From NCBI GenBank assembly GCA_905250115.1, contig CAJNOI010000170.1, forward strand, positions 62,001 through 126,000: DNA of 64,000 nucleotides, given 5' to 3'. The position numbers and the translations under genes were made by a program. The notes beneath the pieces were generated by a model, which was not told the DNA's origin, did not search any database, and saw only the letters and a program-made list of their open reading frames with translations. Position 1 is the stretch's first letter. Each line of letters opens with the position of its first letter. The stretch is from Adineta steineri. Lineage: Eukaryota; Rotifera; Eurotatoria; Adinetida; Adinetidae. Positions 21,801-32,000 of the stretch are shown here, in pieces.

Positions 21801-23855
21801 CTAACACTTGAAAATTCGTGAAAAAGCTGCCGTATTTCTGAAAAATCGAAGAAAATAACGAAAGCGATTGCGCAAATTTTCACGTAACGTCGTTGAATTT
21901 GGAAAAGTATCGTTAAACGTCTTTTTATTTTTAGATGGATTCTTGTCAAGAAAGGAATCATTCAGATGGGATCGAAGTGGGCGATGTTGACGACCATAGT
22001 AATCATTTTCATCGTCTTCACGATTGGAGGCATCGAATAAGGCAACAGGACGCTGTTGTTCCTTTTCAGGCGTGGGTTTTATATGGATAGTAGACCATTG
22101 AGTATTTTCGATTGAAGCCTTGTCAAGCCAGATAATCAAAAAAGCTTCTTCACGACAAAAGAATAAACCACACTTTTCTTGCAGTCTGCGTGACCACATG
22201 CACAAATCGTATCTTATTGAGTCGAGGTCCAAATTGGGGTCTTGATCATACACCATACAAGTCAAAGAACGAAGTCGTGGTAAAAAACAAGCTAAGTTTG
22301 GAACGCAGTCTAACGACTCTGTATTGAACACAAGATGTTCGACATTCGGAAATAATGTTCGTATTTGATCGACGCATTCAGAATGGAATAGGTCTATTTC
22401 GTCACGAAGATCGAGATACTGAACAGTAAGAAAAACTTGAGATATATCTTTGATTAGAGCAGTCAATGCCTTTGGTGGTAATCGAACAGTTCGAAGATTA
22501 GGAAAGATCGATAGTTCTGTTCCTTTACAAAAGTGTCGCCCTTCGAAATGTTTAATTTTCAAACAGTTCACATGCCCTTTGAACCAATCGGCCATAGGCT
22601 GATCCATATTCTGACAACCAATATGTTCACTATAGTAAAAATAATCGTCTTTCCTCTCATGAATTTGATTGCCCCATTCTCCCGCAAAGACCATCGGATT
22701 TTGCAGGAACGTATCGCTTCTTACGGCTCCTGTCCAGAATTCTAAAACATAGATATTGAAACTGGCTCGACCCAAACGTTCAATTGTTTCACTCTGCTCT
22801 CTGACTTTCTTATGCTGGGCCAGTTGCATCAGTATGAAGGAAAAATTCGTCTTCTTGATCCAAAATGAAGTTTTGAATGCATTTGTGATTTGTACAATAG
22901 TTTCCGGATTTCGATAATGGATCGTAGCATAGAGACGTAGATGAACGAGATTCTTCAGTGATGATATGATTAGATCTTCCCAATTTTGTGCATTGAAAAG
23001 TCTATGAGGTGCAGTGACTTCTAGTTGAAGTAAATCAGGCATTGCTTTGAGGTGATATGCCAGAAGATCGAAATCGATCGGTTTTCCATCGTCGACATGA
23101 ACAATACAAGTCTTCATCATGAACATCAATGGAAATGGTCTATCTAGATTGACATCTCGGTTCTGTTGGGAATCATATTTTCTAGAAGTCAACCGAACAT
23201 AGAGATGTCTCAGATTCGGCATCGATCGTAATAGAAAACTGAAGTAACCAAAATTAATTTCCGGATTCGCAAAAGTGAAACATTCGATGTTCGAAGGTTT
23301 CATTACATTATTGGAGAAATCGAATGGAAATCCGTCATCGATGGCAAAAGCCAGTTTTTTCACCGTTGGGAGCTGAAACAACTGTGCTAAGTTCAAACCA
23401 CGGCCACAGTAATGCTCTTCTGGCATGCTAACCATCTTCAGCGCAAGTGTCTCGATGTGTGTGTCGGCAAGTGAATCCAAAGCTTTTTGTATCATTTGCG
23501 GATCGCAAGTATTCGGATCCATATGAAAGTAAAGTCGACGAAGCTGTGTAAATGAGCTAAATTTTGGGTATGATTTTAAGAAAGCATAGAGTTGTCCGGG
23601 CGTTTTGTGCTCGGATAGTCCTAACACTTCGATTCTACTTGAGTAAGCGGGTAGTAGATTGAGACAGATAGCAAAATCATCTTTATGACATCGGATGAAA
23701 TCAAACTGGAAACGTTGGCATTGGAGAATCAATGTGTCGATTCGTCGATTTAGTTGGAAAGCGAATGCATTCACAATATCGAGACCATTGATGTATTTCT
23801 CGAAGAGTTCCATAAGGATTTCATTTGGAAGTGTTTCAAACTTGGATAACGACAT
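21801..23855 (-). CDS. F-box protein with LRR-like C-terminus
   Basis: An intact single-exon 684-aa protein. An F-box is visible at residues about 5-45 (FETLPNEILMELFEKY...FAFQLNRRIDTLI). The rest has irregular leucine-rich repeats (for example LRRLYFHMD, MPNLRHLYVRL, LKNLVHLRLYA, FPNLRTVRLP, LFPNVEHLVFN), which suggests substrate recognition for an SCF-type ubiquitin ligase via Skp1. The tail from about residue 600 is hydrophilic. The family is expanded in bdelloids. Base composition is visibly more GC-rich than the surrounding spacers, consistent with a real gene under constraint. The ATG at 23855 gives the F-box the expected N-terminal position. A GT-rich inverted repeat lies about 180 bp upstream. 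Confidence 0.8.
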   Translation of the reverse strand: MSLSKFETLPNEILMELFEKYINGLDIVNAFAFQLNRRIDTLILQCQRFQFDFIRCHKDDFAICLNLLPAYSSRIEVLGLSEHKTPGQLYAFLKSYPKFSSFTQLRRLYFHMDPNTCDPQMIQKALDSLADTHIETLALKMVSMPEEHYCGRGLNLAQLFQLPTVKKLAFAIDDGFPFDFSNNVMKPSNIECFTFANPEINFGYFSFLLRSMPNLRHLYVRLTSRKYDSQQNRDVNLDRPFPLMFMMKTCIVHVDDGKPIDFDLLAYHLKAMPDLLQLEVTAPHRLFNAQNWEDLIISSLKNLVHLRLYATIHYRNPETIVQITNAFKTSFWIKKTNFSFILMQLAQHKKVREQSETIERLGRASFNIYVLEFWTGAVRSDTFLQNPMVFAGEWGNQIHERKDDYFYYSEHIGCQNMDQPMADWFKGHVNCLKIKHFEGRHFCKGTELSIFPNLRTVRLPPKALTALIKDISQVFLTVQYLDLRDEIDLFHSECVDQIRTLFPNVEHLVFNTESLDCVPNLACFLPRLRSLTCMVYDQDPNLDLDSIRYDLCMWSRRLQEKCGLFFCREEAFLIIWLDKASIENTQWSTIHIKPTPEKEQQRPVALFDASNREDDENDYYGRQHRPLRSHLNDSFLDKNPSKNKKTFNDTFPNSTTLRENLRNRFRYFLRFFRNTAAFSRIFKC

Positions 23856-24036
23856 TATCAGTAAATAAATACAAAGAATGATGCGATAAATGAAGCCTCT
23901 TTTCTTCTATCTTTCCCACAAGTATTTATCCAATGAGTTGTTGCTTCACTTTTCTTTCTTTTCTCTACAATCCACCCGAGTATGTCAATGATGTTGGTAT
24001 TTTATTGCAAGATTATAAATTCTGAAATAGAATAAT

Positions 24037-24135
24037 AGGGTATGGGTGTTGGTGTGGGTGAGAGTTTGGGTATAGGTGTAGGTGTTGGTTTCGTGCTGAT
24101 ACCAACGCACAATCACACCCACACCCACCCCTCAA
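24037..24135. repeat. TGTGGG-type inverted repeat 7
   Basis: A long G-rich arm (GGGTATGGGTGTTGGTGTGG onward to about 24090) is followed by ATCACACCCACACCCACCCC and CTCAAG. It abuts the foldback element beginning at 24144. Confidence 0.8.
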
Positions 24136-24143
24136 GAAATTTT

Positions 24144-24601
24144 AATATCTCCATTATGGCCCGTCTAAACGAGCTGATTTTTTTTCCATGATAAAGACAT
24201 GTTCAAAGTTTATATCCATAAAGTCGTGCCTAAAGAGATCCTTTATTAAGTATCAATATTGATCTCAACAAAAAAAATGACTTTTTCACGTATGGGAAAA
24301 AAAAGTAATATACAAGTTGGCGCGAAAGTCATACTTTGTCGACATATTAAATATTTCCACTGCGGCTTCAGGAAACAAACTGAGCTTTTTATCAATAATA
24401 AAGAGATGTCTGGCTAGACTTTTGGTAAACATATAATTTTTTTCTCCATACATGATAAACTAATTTTTTTTTCTTGAGATCAATATTGATACTTAACAAA
24501 GGATCTCTTTAGGCACGTCTTTATTGGGTATACACTTTGAACATGTCTTTATCGTTGATCAAAAAATCAGCTCGTTTGTACGGGCCATAATGGAGATATT
24601 G
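24144..24601. mobile_element. foldback (long-TIR) miniature element
   Basis: The first 34 bases (AATATCTCCATTATGGCCCG...) match the reverse complement of the last 34 at 32 of 34 positions. The similarity continues for about 145 bp per arm, including the shared ATCAATATTGAT palindrome. The central loop is about 160 bp. No open frame is present, so it would be non-autonomous. Within the right half of the loop (about 24348-24412) a third, degenerate copy of the terminal sequence occurs (AATATTTCCACTGCGGC...). I could not define a target-site duplication. Confidence 0.75.
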
Positions 24602-24606
24602 AATTG

Positions 24607-24779
24607 TTAGTTTTTTCATTTAGATACTTCAATCAAATTGTCAAATCCTCAGATAGTCAAATATGAGTTTTATATATTGACTTGTCGTTTTTTTTATTTA
24701 GACACATCAATCAAATTGTCAAATAATCAAGTATGATTTTTATATATTAAATCGTTATTTTTTTATTTAGATCTTTTGC
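24607..24779. repeat. tandem repeat, period about 70 bp, 2.4 copies
   Basis: The units share TTTATTTAGA, CAATCAAATTGTCAAAT and TTTTATATATT blocks at about 70-bp spacing, directly after the foldback element. The rest of the spacer up to 25211 holds nothing recognised. Confidence 0.65.
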
Positions 24780-25211
24780 TAGCATCGTTGAAATAGTCAG
24801 TATGAATTATATGCATAGCTTTGATGATGTTTGGTGGCAAGTGATGAAAAAGGGGAGACGGTGATGAGGAATGATTGATTTCGGAAAGAGCGAAGATCAG
24901 AGATTAGAACAGAGCGATGAAATCGATAAAAAATGCATGTAAACTCGCTTTAAAATCTTATATGAAATGAGATCACACAAGAATCGTACCTTACAATTCG
25001 AATTTTATCAGTGAACAGAGAGAAAACGACCAAATACGGTGCGTATTTCTGTGCCGGTTGTGATTTTAGATATTGTATTTATTTCTAATTAACACCGACA
25101 GACTTTTTCGTAAATATCTATGTTTTCTGTTGTATAATATTTATTTATTAATCATATGATAAACTTGCTTATTTTTTTATTCTTGCTTAACTTTCTCGTG
25201 CTCGTCGATCC

Positions 25212-25424
25212 TTAGTCGCATCGTTGAAGAATCCGTTGCACAAGTAGATATGTAGATGTTGGTGGTTCATAACGTGGCAATGGAGGAAGAGACTTTGGAA
25301 TTGCAGGTCGATCATTGATGTTTGGTGGTGATCCTTCGTCAGCTATTGCCCTGGCTGTTTTCTCCGCAAGTTCAGCATAACGCTTTTTAAGTGTATCATC
25401 AGATGATGTCGCGGAGACGTCCAT
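25212..25424 (-). CDS. small hypothetical protein, 70 aa
   Basis: From the ATG at 25424: a hydrophilic helix-forming first half (DTLKKRYAELAEKTARAI) followed by a Pro-rich stretch (PKSLPPLPRYEPP) and a short amphipathic end (YLLVQRILQRC). The frame continues upstream as a hydrophobic AT-rich extension that I regard as leader, not protein. Codon composition looks coding rather than spacer-like. I do not recognise a family. It could also be the last exon of a longer gene. Confidence 0.4.
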   Translation of the reverse strand: MDVSATSSDDTLKKRYAELAEKTARAIADEGSPPNINDRPAIPKSLPPLPRYEPPTSTYLLVQRILQRCD

Positions 25425-26471
25425 TCTTGATTGGTGTTTTAATATAAATATTAGATAAAACAAAAAAAGAACTATTTTTTTTTTATCGAGAAAATGCATC
25501 TATAATGAGAAAAAAATAAAGGTTGCGACAGAAGAAGGAAGAAATAAAACCCTATACTTGCATCATTTTATTGCAATATTTGCTCGGACTGTCTGGAGGA
25601 AATCAGTAGAGAAATAGAATTAATAGGAATGCAAATAAAAGTAATCATCTTGAGGATGTGGGTGCGGGTATGGATGTGAGTATCGGTATTAGTGCGGGTG
25701 CGGGTATATGGTACACGATATCAGCGCTGCACCCATACTCATATCCACATCCCCATCCACAGCCATATCAAAATCCACACAGATACTCACATCTATATCC
25801 ACCCACACCCACGCCCTCAATACGAAATACATGTTTTGTGAAACATAACTTTGCTACCAAAAATTGAAAGTCTACAGAAGGTGAAGTATCAGAAAAAGAA
25901 AATGCGTGATGACCATTTCTTTCTGTACGGTTTTAAAATTCTTGTAGCTTTTCTATCTACAATATTTACAATATTTACAATATGTACATATATTGTTGAA
26001 ATGGATCGCTCGTTCTTAATAGAATGATACACAATAAAACTCACTCACACCCACACCTTCAATAAAGAAATCTATAGTCACTCCCATCCGCCTACATTCT
26101 TATGATATATATTTTGGTGATTCATTTGAAAAGTGATCTGTACATAATATTTACTAAAGTGATTCACTTGAACTTATATAACGGTTATAAATGCTTATTC
26201 ACAATTATTATAAATCGCTAGTATTTATCTCAGTTTACTTAAGCATGTCATAAAATAAGATGAAAAACTCATTATTTTGTCATGACTTACTCCCATTCAT
26301 CGGTAAAGATTGCACATATGCGTTATTTTTTACGTCAATAAAATGTAAATGACAAGTTCTTGAGACAAAAATTGTTTTCTTTCTCTAAATATCATACCTA
26401 TAATATAAAATGGTAATACAACAGTTGTCTTTCATTTGTCTGCAAGCCTAGTCAGTGAATTACTGATTAAA
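25425..26471. other. spacer between divergent genes
   Basis: It separates the small minus-strand ORF from the plus-strand protease and holds the largest GT-rich inverted repeat plus one C-rich half copy (26042-26062). Otherwise nothing recognised. Confidence 0.5.
25650..25820. repeat. TGTGGG-type inverted repeat 8 (largest, 171 bp)
   Basis: It begins TTGAGGATGTGGGTGCGGGT and ends CACCCACGCCCTCAA. The arms are about 60-90 bp of degenerate GGTRTG/CAYACC hexamers meeting around 25710-25730. An open frame on the plus strand is a by-product of the repeat. Confidence 0.85.
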
Positions 26472-27731
26472 ATGTTCGTATCACGTGTTTTTATTGTTAG
26501 TCTATTGTTATACAATGTTCAGGGAGCCATCAATGTGTTCTATCCCTCTAATGTCACAGAAGAAAATTGTTCTGTTAATCGTGGTTGGACAATGTGGTTT
26601 AATGTAGGCAAACCAAAAGATAATACAAGTGGTGATAGCGAAGATATGAGTATCATATTTACACAAAATCCCAAAACATTATGCCGCATTCCATTGGCTA
26701 TTCAAGCTCAATCAGTCAACTATCGAACGGGTGGTTGGTCGGTTCAATGGTCCTGGAAATGGCCGGATACTACACTCTATCTGTTATCATTCTATTCGTT
26801 TGCACCTGGTGGCGTCGATTTTCAAGTTCGATACTATTGTCCAATGGGTTCATTTGTTGGAACGACGACTACAACAACAACTCCATCGCCACTTGATAGT
26901 AGCACTTGTGGTAAACAACTAATTACACCACGATCAAGTAAATCGAGTCGAATATTTGGTGGAGAAAATGCTATTGCAAATTCATGGCCTTGGGTTAGTA
27001 TTAAAAGTTTATTCTATATAATTGTTTTATAGTTTTATTTATCTTAAATGTAGATGATTTATTATCAAGAGAAGAAACTATGTGGTAGTAATGTATGCTC
27101 TGGTATATGTGGCGGTACTTTGATCAATGCAAATTATATTATTACAGCTGCTCATTGTATTGGCACGAAAAATGCAACAGACATTACGTTGATTGCAGGA
27201 ATGCATAATCGAGTGTCAACTACAGAGACAGCTACACGTCAATTTCGAACTGTTCAATCGATTTATGTTCATCCTAAATATGATACAGTAACCAATATAA
27301 ATGATATTGCCGTATTGCGTGTAAGTGTACCGTTTATATTGAATACATATGTTCAACCAGCATGTTTACCCGGTGGAGAACCAAAACCAAACGATCAAGT
27401 GGTTATCGCTGGATGGGGTGCTCAAGTGTTTGCTGGAACAGTGAATGATATACTTAAACAAGCATCTACAAAAATTGTCGATAAATGTGATTCTTGGTGG
27501 CCATCCGTAGATAGTTCAAAACAAATATGCGTGGCCAACTCTATCGATGGAAGTTCAGCATGTCACGGTGATAGTGGTGGACCTATTCTAGCTCAATACA
27601 ATGGACAATATGTGGTATCTGGTGTCACTAGCTATGTCAAGGATTGCAACACAAAGGGATCTACTAATTCACCAAATGTTTATACTCGTGTATCAGCTTA
27701 CAAAGCTTGGATAAAAACAATCATCAATTAA
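26472..27731 (+). CDS. secreted WxxW-domain S1 serine protease (chymotrypsin-like)
   Basis: Two exons, 26472-26993 and 27054-27731 (intron GTTAGT...TGTAG, phase 0), giving about 399 aa. A signal peptide (FIVSLLLYNVQGA) is followed by a WxxW-type domain (about 25-130): GWTMWFNVGKP near its start and VRYYCP at its end. A short Thr linker leads to the S1 domain: zymogen site RIFGGENA, TAAHC (catalytic His), NINDIAVL (Asp) and CHGDSGGP (Ser). Six residues before the catalytic Ser is a Ser (position 189 in chymotrypsin numbering), not Asp, suggesting chymotrypsin-like rather than trypsin-like cleavage. The intron lies just after SWPW. Either this exon junction is right or the frame is interrupted; the splice restores a perfect S1 alignment. 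The WxxW domain is usually found in mucins and CILP-type proteins. Confidence 0.88.
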
Positions 27732-28105
27732 ATAAATAACATATACATAAACATGATCGATTTACTTTCATCTTCTTGAAAAAAATTGAAATTCATCATT
27801 TTCTTTTTTTCCAATAACTAATAAATTATATGAAAAAAAGCGAAGAAAAAATTGTCAGAGTAAATGATTTTTTCATCTGTACACTAGCAATCTCGCTAAT
27901 GTTCACATCCACACCTCTGATTATAATTGAGATTTATCAATGAATATCAATTAAAATTTATTAGATTTCATTTTTCTTTATTTATTTTTCTATTTATTTA
28001 TCATAACAAAATAAAATCTAAGAGTATAAACTACTGTATTTCGAATATATTTATATTTACAATTTCATTCGAACTTACACTCTTGTGTTTCCAAATTACT
28101 TATAC
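27732..28105. other. convergent spacer
   Basis: An AT-rich spacer between the 3' ends of the protease (+) and the glycosyltransferase (-). Nothing recognised. Confidence 0.5.
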
Positions 28106-29128
28106 TTAACTAACTCGAAACTCGGGATTAATAAATATTCTTGCTTGATTTTTTTCTCGTATGCACAAATGAAATGGCACATGTTCACAAATACGATTAC
28201 CATCGTATTTGCAGTTATATGTCGATTTTACTTTATATAATCCAGCACCATTAAAGGCTGAACGTACTTCAATTAAACCATGTTCAATCGGAATACGCTT
28301 TTTATGAATTCCATAAATTCCATCAAGAAGTGACCGGTGACAATAGTTGCTCGGAGATCGTTCCAATTCCGACACTCGACGCCAAATATCATAATTCATA
28401 ATTGAGTTCGATAAGGTGCGTAATGCCCAAATATCATAATAGTGATTATGTGATGTTGCTGTCATGACTGACCATTGATTTGTATCATATTTAAAATTTG
28501 AAAGAAAAGAGGGAACAGTTGTTGAAATTCTATCTAAATCAACAACAAAAATGTAATCAGCTGATGAAACATGTGCTTTATCCATTAAGACATTTCGAAT
28601 ATGAGCAAGTCGTTCAGAACGTCCTGGATACTGTCCTTCTAATCTACGATATGTATAAAGTTCTACACGAGTCCATTCACGAAGTTTTTTCACAGTTTTA
28701 TCTTTTGAATCACTTTCGAAAATAAAAATACGAGATGATGAATGAAAGAGATTAATAATTGGTTCAATATGACTTCGAAATTCATCAAGATTTGGTTCGA
28801 CATTACGAGCACATCCTAGGACAACTAATCGAAGAGAAGGAAGTTGACGAAGAATATTTTCATAGGATGCATTTGATATTCGTTGTGGTAAATTTGATTG
28901 AGGATACTCCTGTTCGTAAAAGGAACGATTATCGGGCGGTATATATCGAACACAAGGTATGACGGTAGTCAAGGGCTTATGCATTACTATTTTTGATATC
29001 TTCATTAATGAAATCATACTTGTATATTTGTTTACAACAAAGAACATAATAAAAATGGGACAAGTCATAATTACGAAAAGTAATATGTATTTTAAATTGT
29101 GATATTGAGGTTGACGTTCTACAAACAT
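28106..29128 (-). CDS. type II membrane glycosyltransferase, GT69/CAP59-like
   Basis: An intact 340-aa single-exon protein. One N-terminal membrane anchor (about residues 14-34) suggests a Golgi type II topology. The catalytic region starts VVLGCARNV and contains IFIFESDSKDKT, ERLAHIRN, the DxD-type metal site FVVDLDR, YYDIWALR, and CEHVPFHLC near the end. This set of motifs resembles the CAP59-type alpha-mannosyltransferase group (GT69) described in fungi, and related proteins in algae and protists. Donor and acceptor cannot be inferred. Origin by transfer is possible, but I cannot test it. Confidence 0.6.
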   Translation of the reverse strand: MFVERQPQYHNLKYILLFVIMTCPIFIMFFVVNKYTSMISLMKISKIVMHKPLTTVIPCVRYIPPDNRSFYEQEYPQSNLPQRISNASYENILRQLPSLRLVVLGCARNVEPNLDEFRSHIEPIINLFHSSSRIFIFESDSKDKTVKKLREWTRVELYTYRRLEGQYPGRSERLAHIRNVLMDKAHVSSADYIFVVDLDRISTTVPSFLSNFKYDTNQWSVMTATSHNHYYDIWALRTLSNSIMNYDIWRRVSELERSPSNYCHRSLLDGIYGIHKKRIPIEHGLIEVRSAFNGAGLYKVKSTYNCKYDGNRICEHVPFHLCIREKNQARIFINPEFRVS

Positions 29129-30472
29129 TCTTCACGTTTGATTATAATGAATTTTTATTTCTATAACAATAACAAATCAAATATTTTAACTTTTTCTATG
29201 GTACCTGTTTAAGCGTCAAGTCATTTATTGAGCACAAATTTTGAGGGTGTGAGTAACTTCACATAGTTCATTGAATAATACTGAGAAACGTCCATCGGGT
29301 GATCAACGTAGAGTGACTGAATTAAATCTCAACAAACATATTATACATATGAAAAGATGACACGTAGAAAAAGAAAGAAAAAAACGTAACATATGTGATG
29401 TGTGTAAAAAGAAACACATACAAGAAAACAAACAGAAAATCACAACTTGCCCGTCATTTGTTTTTACTTATCAAATGTATGTTTCTTACTTGTTAAAATG
29501 TGTTTTTTACCAATAAATACACTTAGAAATTTTTTTACTTAGCAGTAGTGCTTGAATCTATAGTTCTATTGAGGTTTAAACTCCTTTTTATTACAGTAAA
29601 GAATAAATGGGGTGTACTTTAATTTAAGGATTTACAGTAAATGAACATCCCTTTCTCAGTCGAATAATGTCTGTCATCTCTAAAAATGTCACTAACATAC
29701 TTGATATATTGACAAGAGAAAAAACAGAGCAATCAAGTATATCGATAAAAGAGAAGAAAACAACTGAATGACACATATCGACAGCGATCAAATATAAAGA
29801 GTGTTTATAAAAGTGATGAGGAAAAACAATATGAACATGAAAATACATCATATTTTTCCCTATATCAATCAATACAAGACACACTTATTTATGTATAAGT
29901 TTTCGGTATGCATCATTGCTTTCAATTTTATCAAATTTTCAATAACAAAAATCATAACTATTTCTACTCCAACGTGTGAGAAACTCAACTAAAAGTTAGG
30001 TAAAATTAGAAAGGAAAGAAAGAAAAATATATATAACCCTCGACATATTGATGTGTGAGAAGACGTGGATGAGATATGAATTTTTGACGAAACTAACATC
30101 CAGATCCAATCATTTTTTTCGTAGTTGCACACGTACTGAAGCTTGTTGATCAACCGGCAATGTTGACTTGATAATATCAAGAGCTGGGTGTGGGTGTGGG
30201 TATGAGTAGAAAGTTGTTTTGTTTTCACACACCCACATCCGCACCCTCAAGATGGTAGTACTAAGTAAGTATACTAATCTACCAACGTTTCAAAGCGTTT
30301 GACTTCGTGAATCAAACACTTTTAACAAATATATAAGTCTATTTCTGAGAGAAAATGTACATGACAATTTATTTTTTAGTAATATAGAATGCTGTCAATC
30401 AAAATAGTAAGTGTTGAGTCAATCTTAATTTTTGAATATGAATGAAAAAAAATGTCCTATCTATGCATTGTT
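29129..30472. other. spacer with GT-rich repeats
   Basis: No supported gene. It includes a G-rich half motif (TTGAGGGTGTGAG at 29241) and a full GT-rich inverted repeat at 30183-30250. Confidence 0.5.
30183..30250. repeat. TGTGGG-type inverted repeat 9
   Basis: GCTGGGTGTGGGTGTGGGTA contains three consecutive telomere-type units; the right arm is CACACACCCACATCCGCACC followed by CTCAAG. Confidence 0.85.
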
Positions 30473-31624
30473 TTAATATTGAATTTCTTTATTTGTTATC
30501 CAGCTAGTTCTCTTTCCACACAAAATTTGACTTGATATTTTTCTTGAAAATTTCATTTGTTTTGATATTGTAAAAAGTAAATCTCGAAATCGTCCATAGA
30601 ATTCTTGATCACTTTGATATAATGGTGTTAAAAATTTACTTGCTTGACTATAAAATCTCAAATGTTTTTTTCTTAATTTTGTATAATTATTCAAAGCTAA
30701 TTTAATATTATCATTATTATTGATTAATGCTTTATCTAAGAAATAACTATCTATAAATGCCATATTAACACCTTGACCTAATTGAGGACTCATTCCATGT
30801 GCTGCATCTCCAATAAAAACAATATTTTCATGATGATACTGTTGCATATAAACATCAGCATAAACAGCAAATGAATAATTAGCTTGTTTGAGTTTTTCGA
30901 AAAAATCATTATTTTCTTCATTTAAATAAAATTTCATAGATTCTAAAATGTTTTCTATTGAATAAGTATTTTTTAATCTAATCGGCAAACTCCAAAAAAC
31001 ACTAACAATGCGTTTAAGATTATCGTTTATTCCAGATGGTAGAATACCAAACATTTCTTGTGAATATTTAAGATATTGTCGTAATTGATTAGGAGCAATT
31101 CGATCATCTTCAATAGTTGTCCATAAACAACCATAAGGATATAATTTATAAGATTGTTTAATAGGTACTTGATCTCTTAGATTAGAATGTGAACCATTTG
31201 CTACGATTAATAGATCATAAGCCGATCTATTATCTTCTAAAAATATAATTTCATGATTTAATTCAAATTTGATATTTGATTGCATTTTACATTTATTATA
31301 TAATGACTGGAATAGGAGTGAACGATGTATTCCAATACCAAAACATTCGGGTGCATAATCGTTATAAGATGTTAAAAATACTTTTTGCCCACGATGATTT
31401 GTTCCTTCAAGATCATAAACTTTTTCACCGTTTCTTATAAATTCTTCATAAAGATCCAATTTTTTAAATATTTCCATTGCTGATGGTTGTATTAGAATTC
31501 CTGCACCAACAGTTTGAACTTTATCAAATTTATCATAGAGAGTGATTGCATTCAATTTATTACGAGACAGAAATAAAGCTGATGATAAACCAGCAAAACC
31601 AGAACCAATTATACCTATTTTCAT
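30473..31624 (-). CDS. FAD-dependent aromatic-type monooxygenase
   Basis: About 383 aa from the ATG at 31624, chosen because MKIGIIGSGFAGLSSAL places the Rossmann GxGxxG at the N-terminus; an in-frame ATG 6 codons upstream is also possible. Further motifs: GAGILIQPSAME, DLLIVANGSHSNLR (DG-type) and VFIGDAAHGMSPQLGQGVN (GD motif, FAD ribityl binding). This places it with salicylate hydroxylase/UbiH-like class A flavin monooxygenases, which use NAD(P)H and O2 to hydroxylate an organic substrate. No mitochondrial or secretion signal is seen. It has no introns, and such genes are frequent bacterial or fungal acquisitions in bdelloids (inference). A LINE inserted less than 200 bp upstream. Confidence 0.82.
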   Translation of the reverse strand: MKIGIIGSGFAGLSSALFLSRNKLNAITLYDKFDKVQTVGAGILIQPSAMEIFKKLDLYEEFIRNGEKVYDLEGTNHRGQKVFLTSYNDYAPECFGIGIHRSLLFQSLYNKCKMQSNIKFELNHEIIFLEDNRSAYDLLIVANGSHSNLRDQVPIKQSYKLYPYGCLWTTIEDDRIAPNQLRQYLKYSQEMFGILPSGINDNLKRIVSVFWSLPIRLKNTYSIENILESMKFYLNEENNDFFEKLKQANYSFAVYADVYMQQYHHENIVFIGDAAHGMSPQLGQGVNMAFIDSYFLDKALINNNDNIKLALNNYTKLRKKHLRFYSQASKFLTPLYQSDQEFYGRFRDLLFTISKQMKFSRKISSQILCGKRTSWITNKEIQY

Positions 31625-32000
31625 ATCTAGAATTATTACCAATAACGAAATGAAATATTAGTATTATTTTTGAATTATATACACTTAGTTGGTTACTTGA
31701 AAAAGATGACAAAGCTACGAAACACTAAAATATGAGTTGTCTTGTACGAAATTTTTACGACATCTAGAGTCAACGGTAGAATGATTGCAATAAATATCAC
31801 ATATCTCATTCGACACTATTCACAAGTACGAATAAGACGTGTTCTTCTTCGTATAATATTTATCGTATTCCTTCGATATATATATATATATCTTCTTATC
31901 AAGGTCATTTTTTCCATTGTTCAACTACAAGAAAATAAGTCTCTGAACCAAACCATCAATTGACTTTCATCACCTTTCGGTACTGCCGATTTAGGGCACC

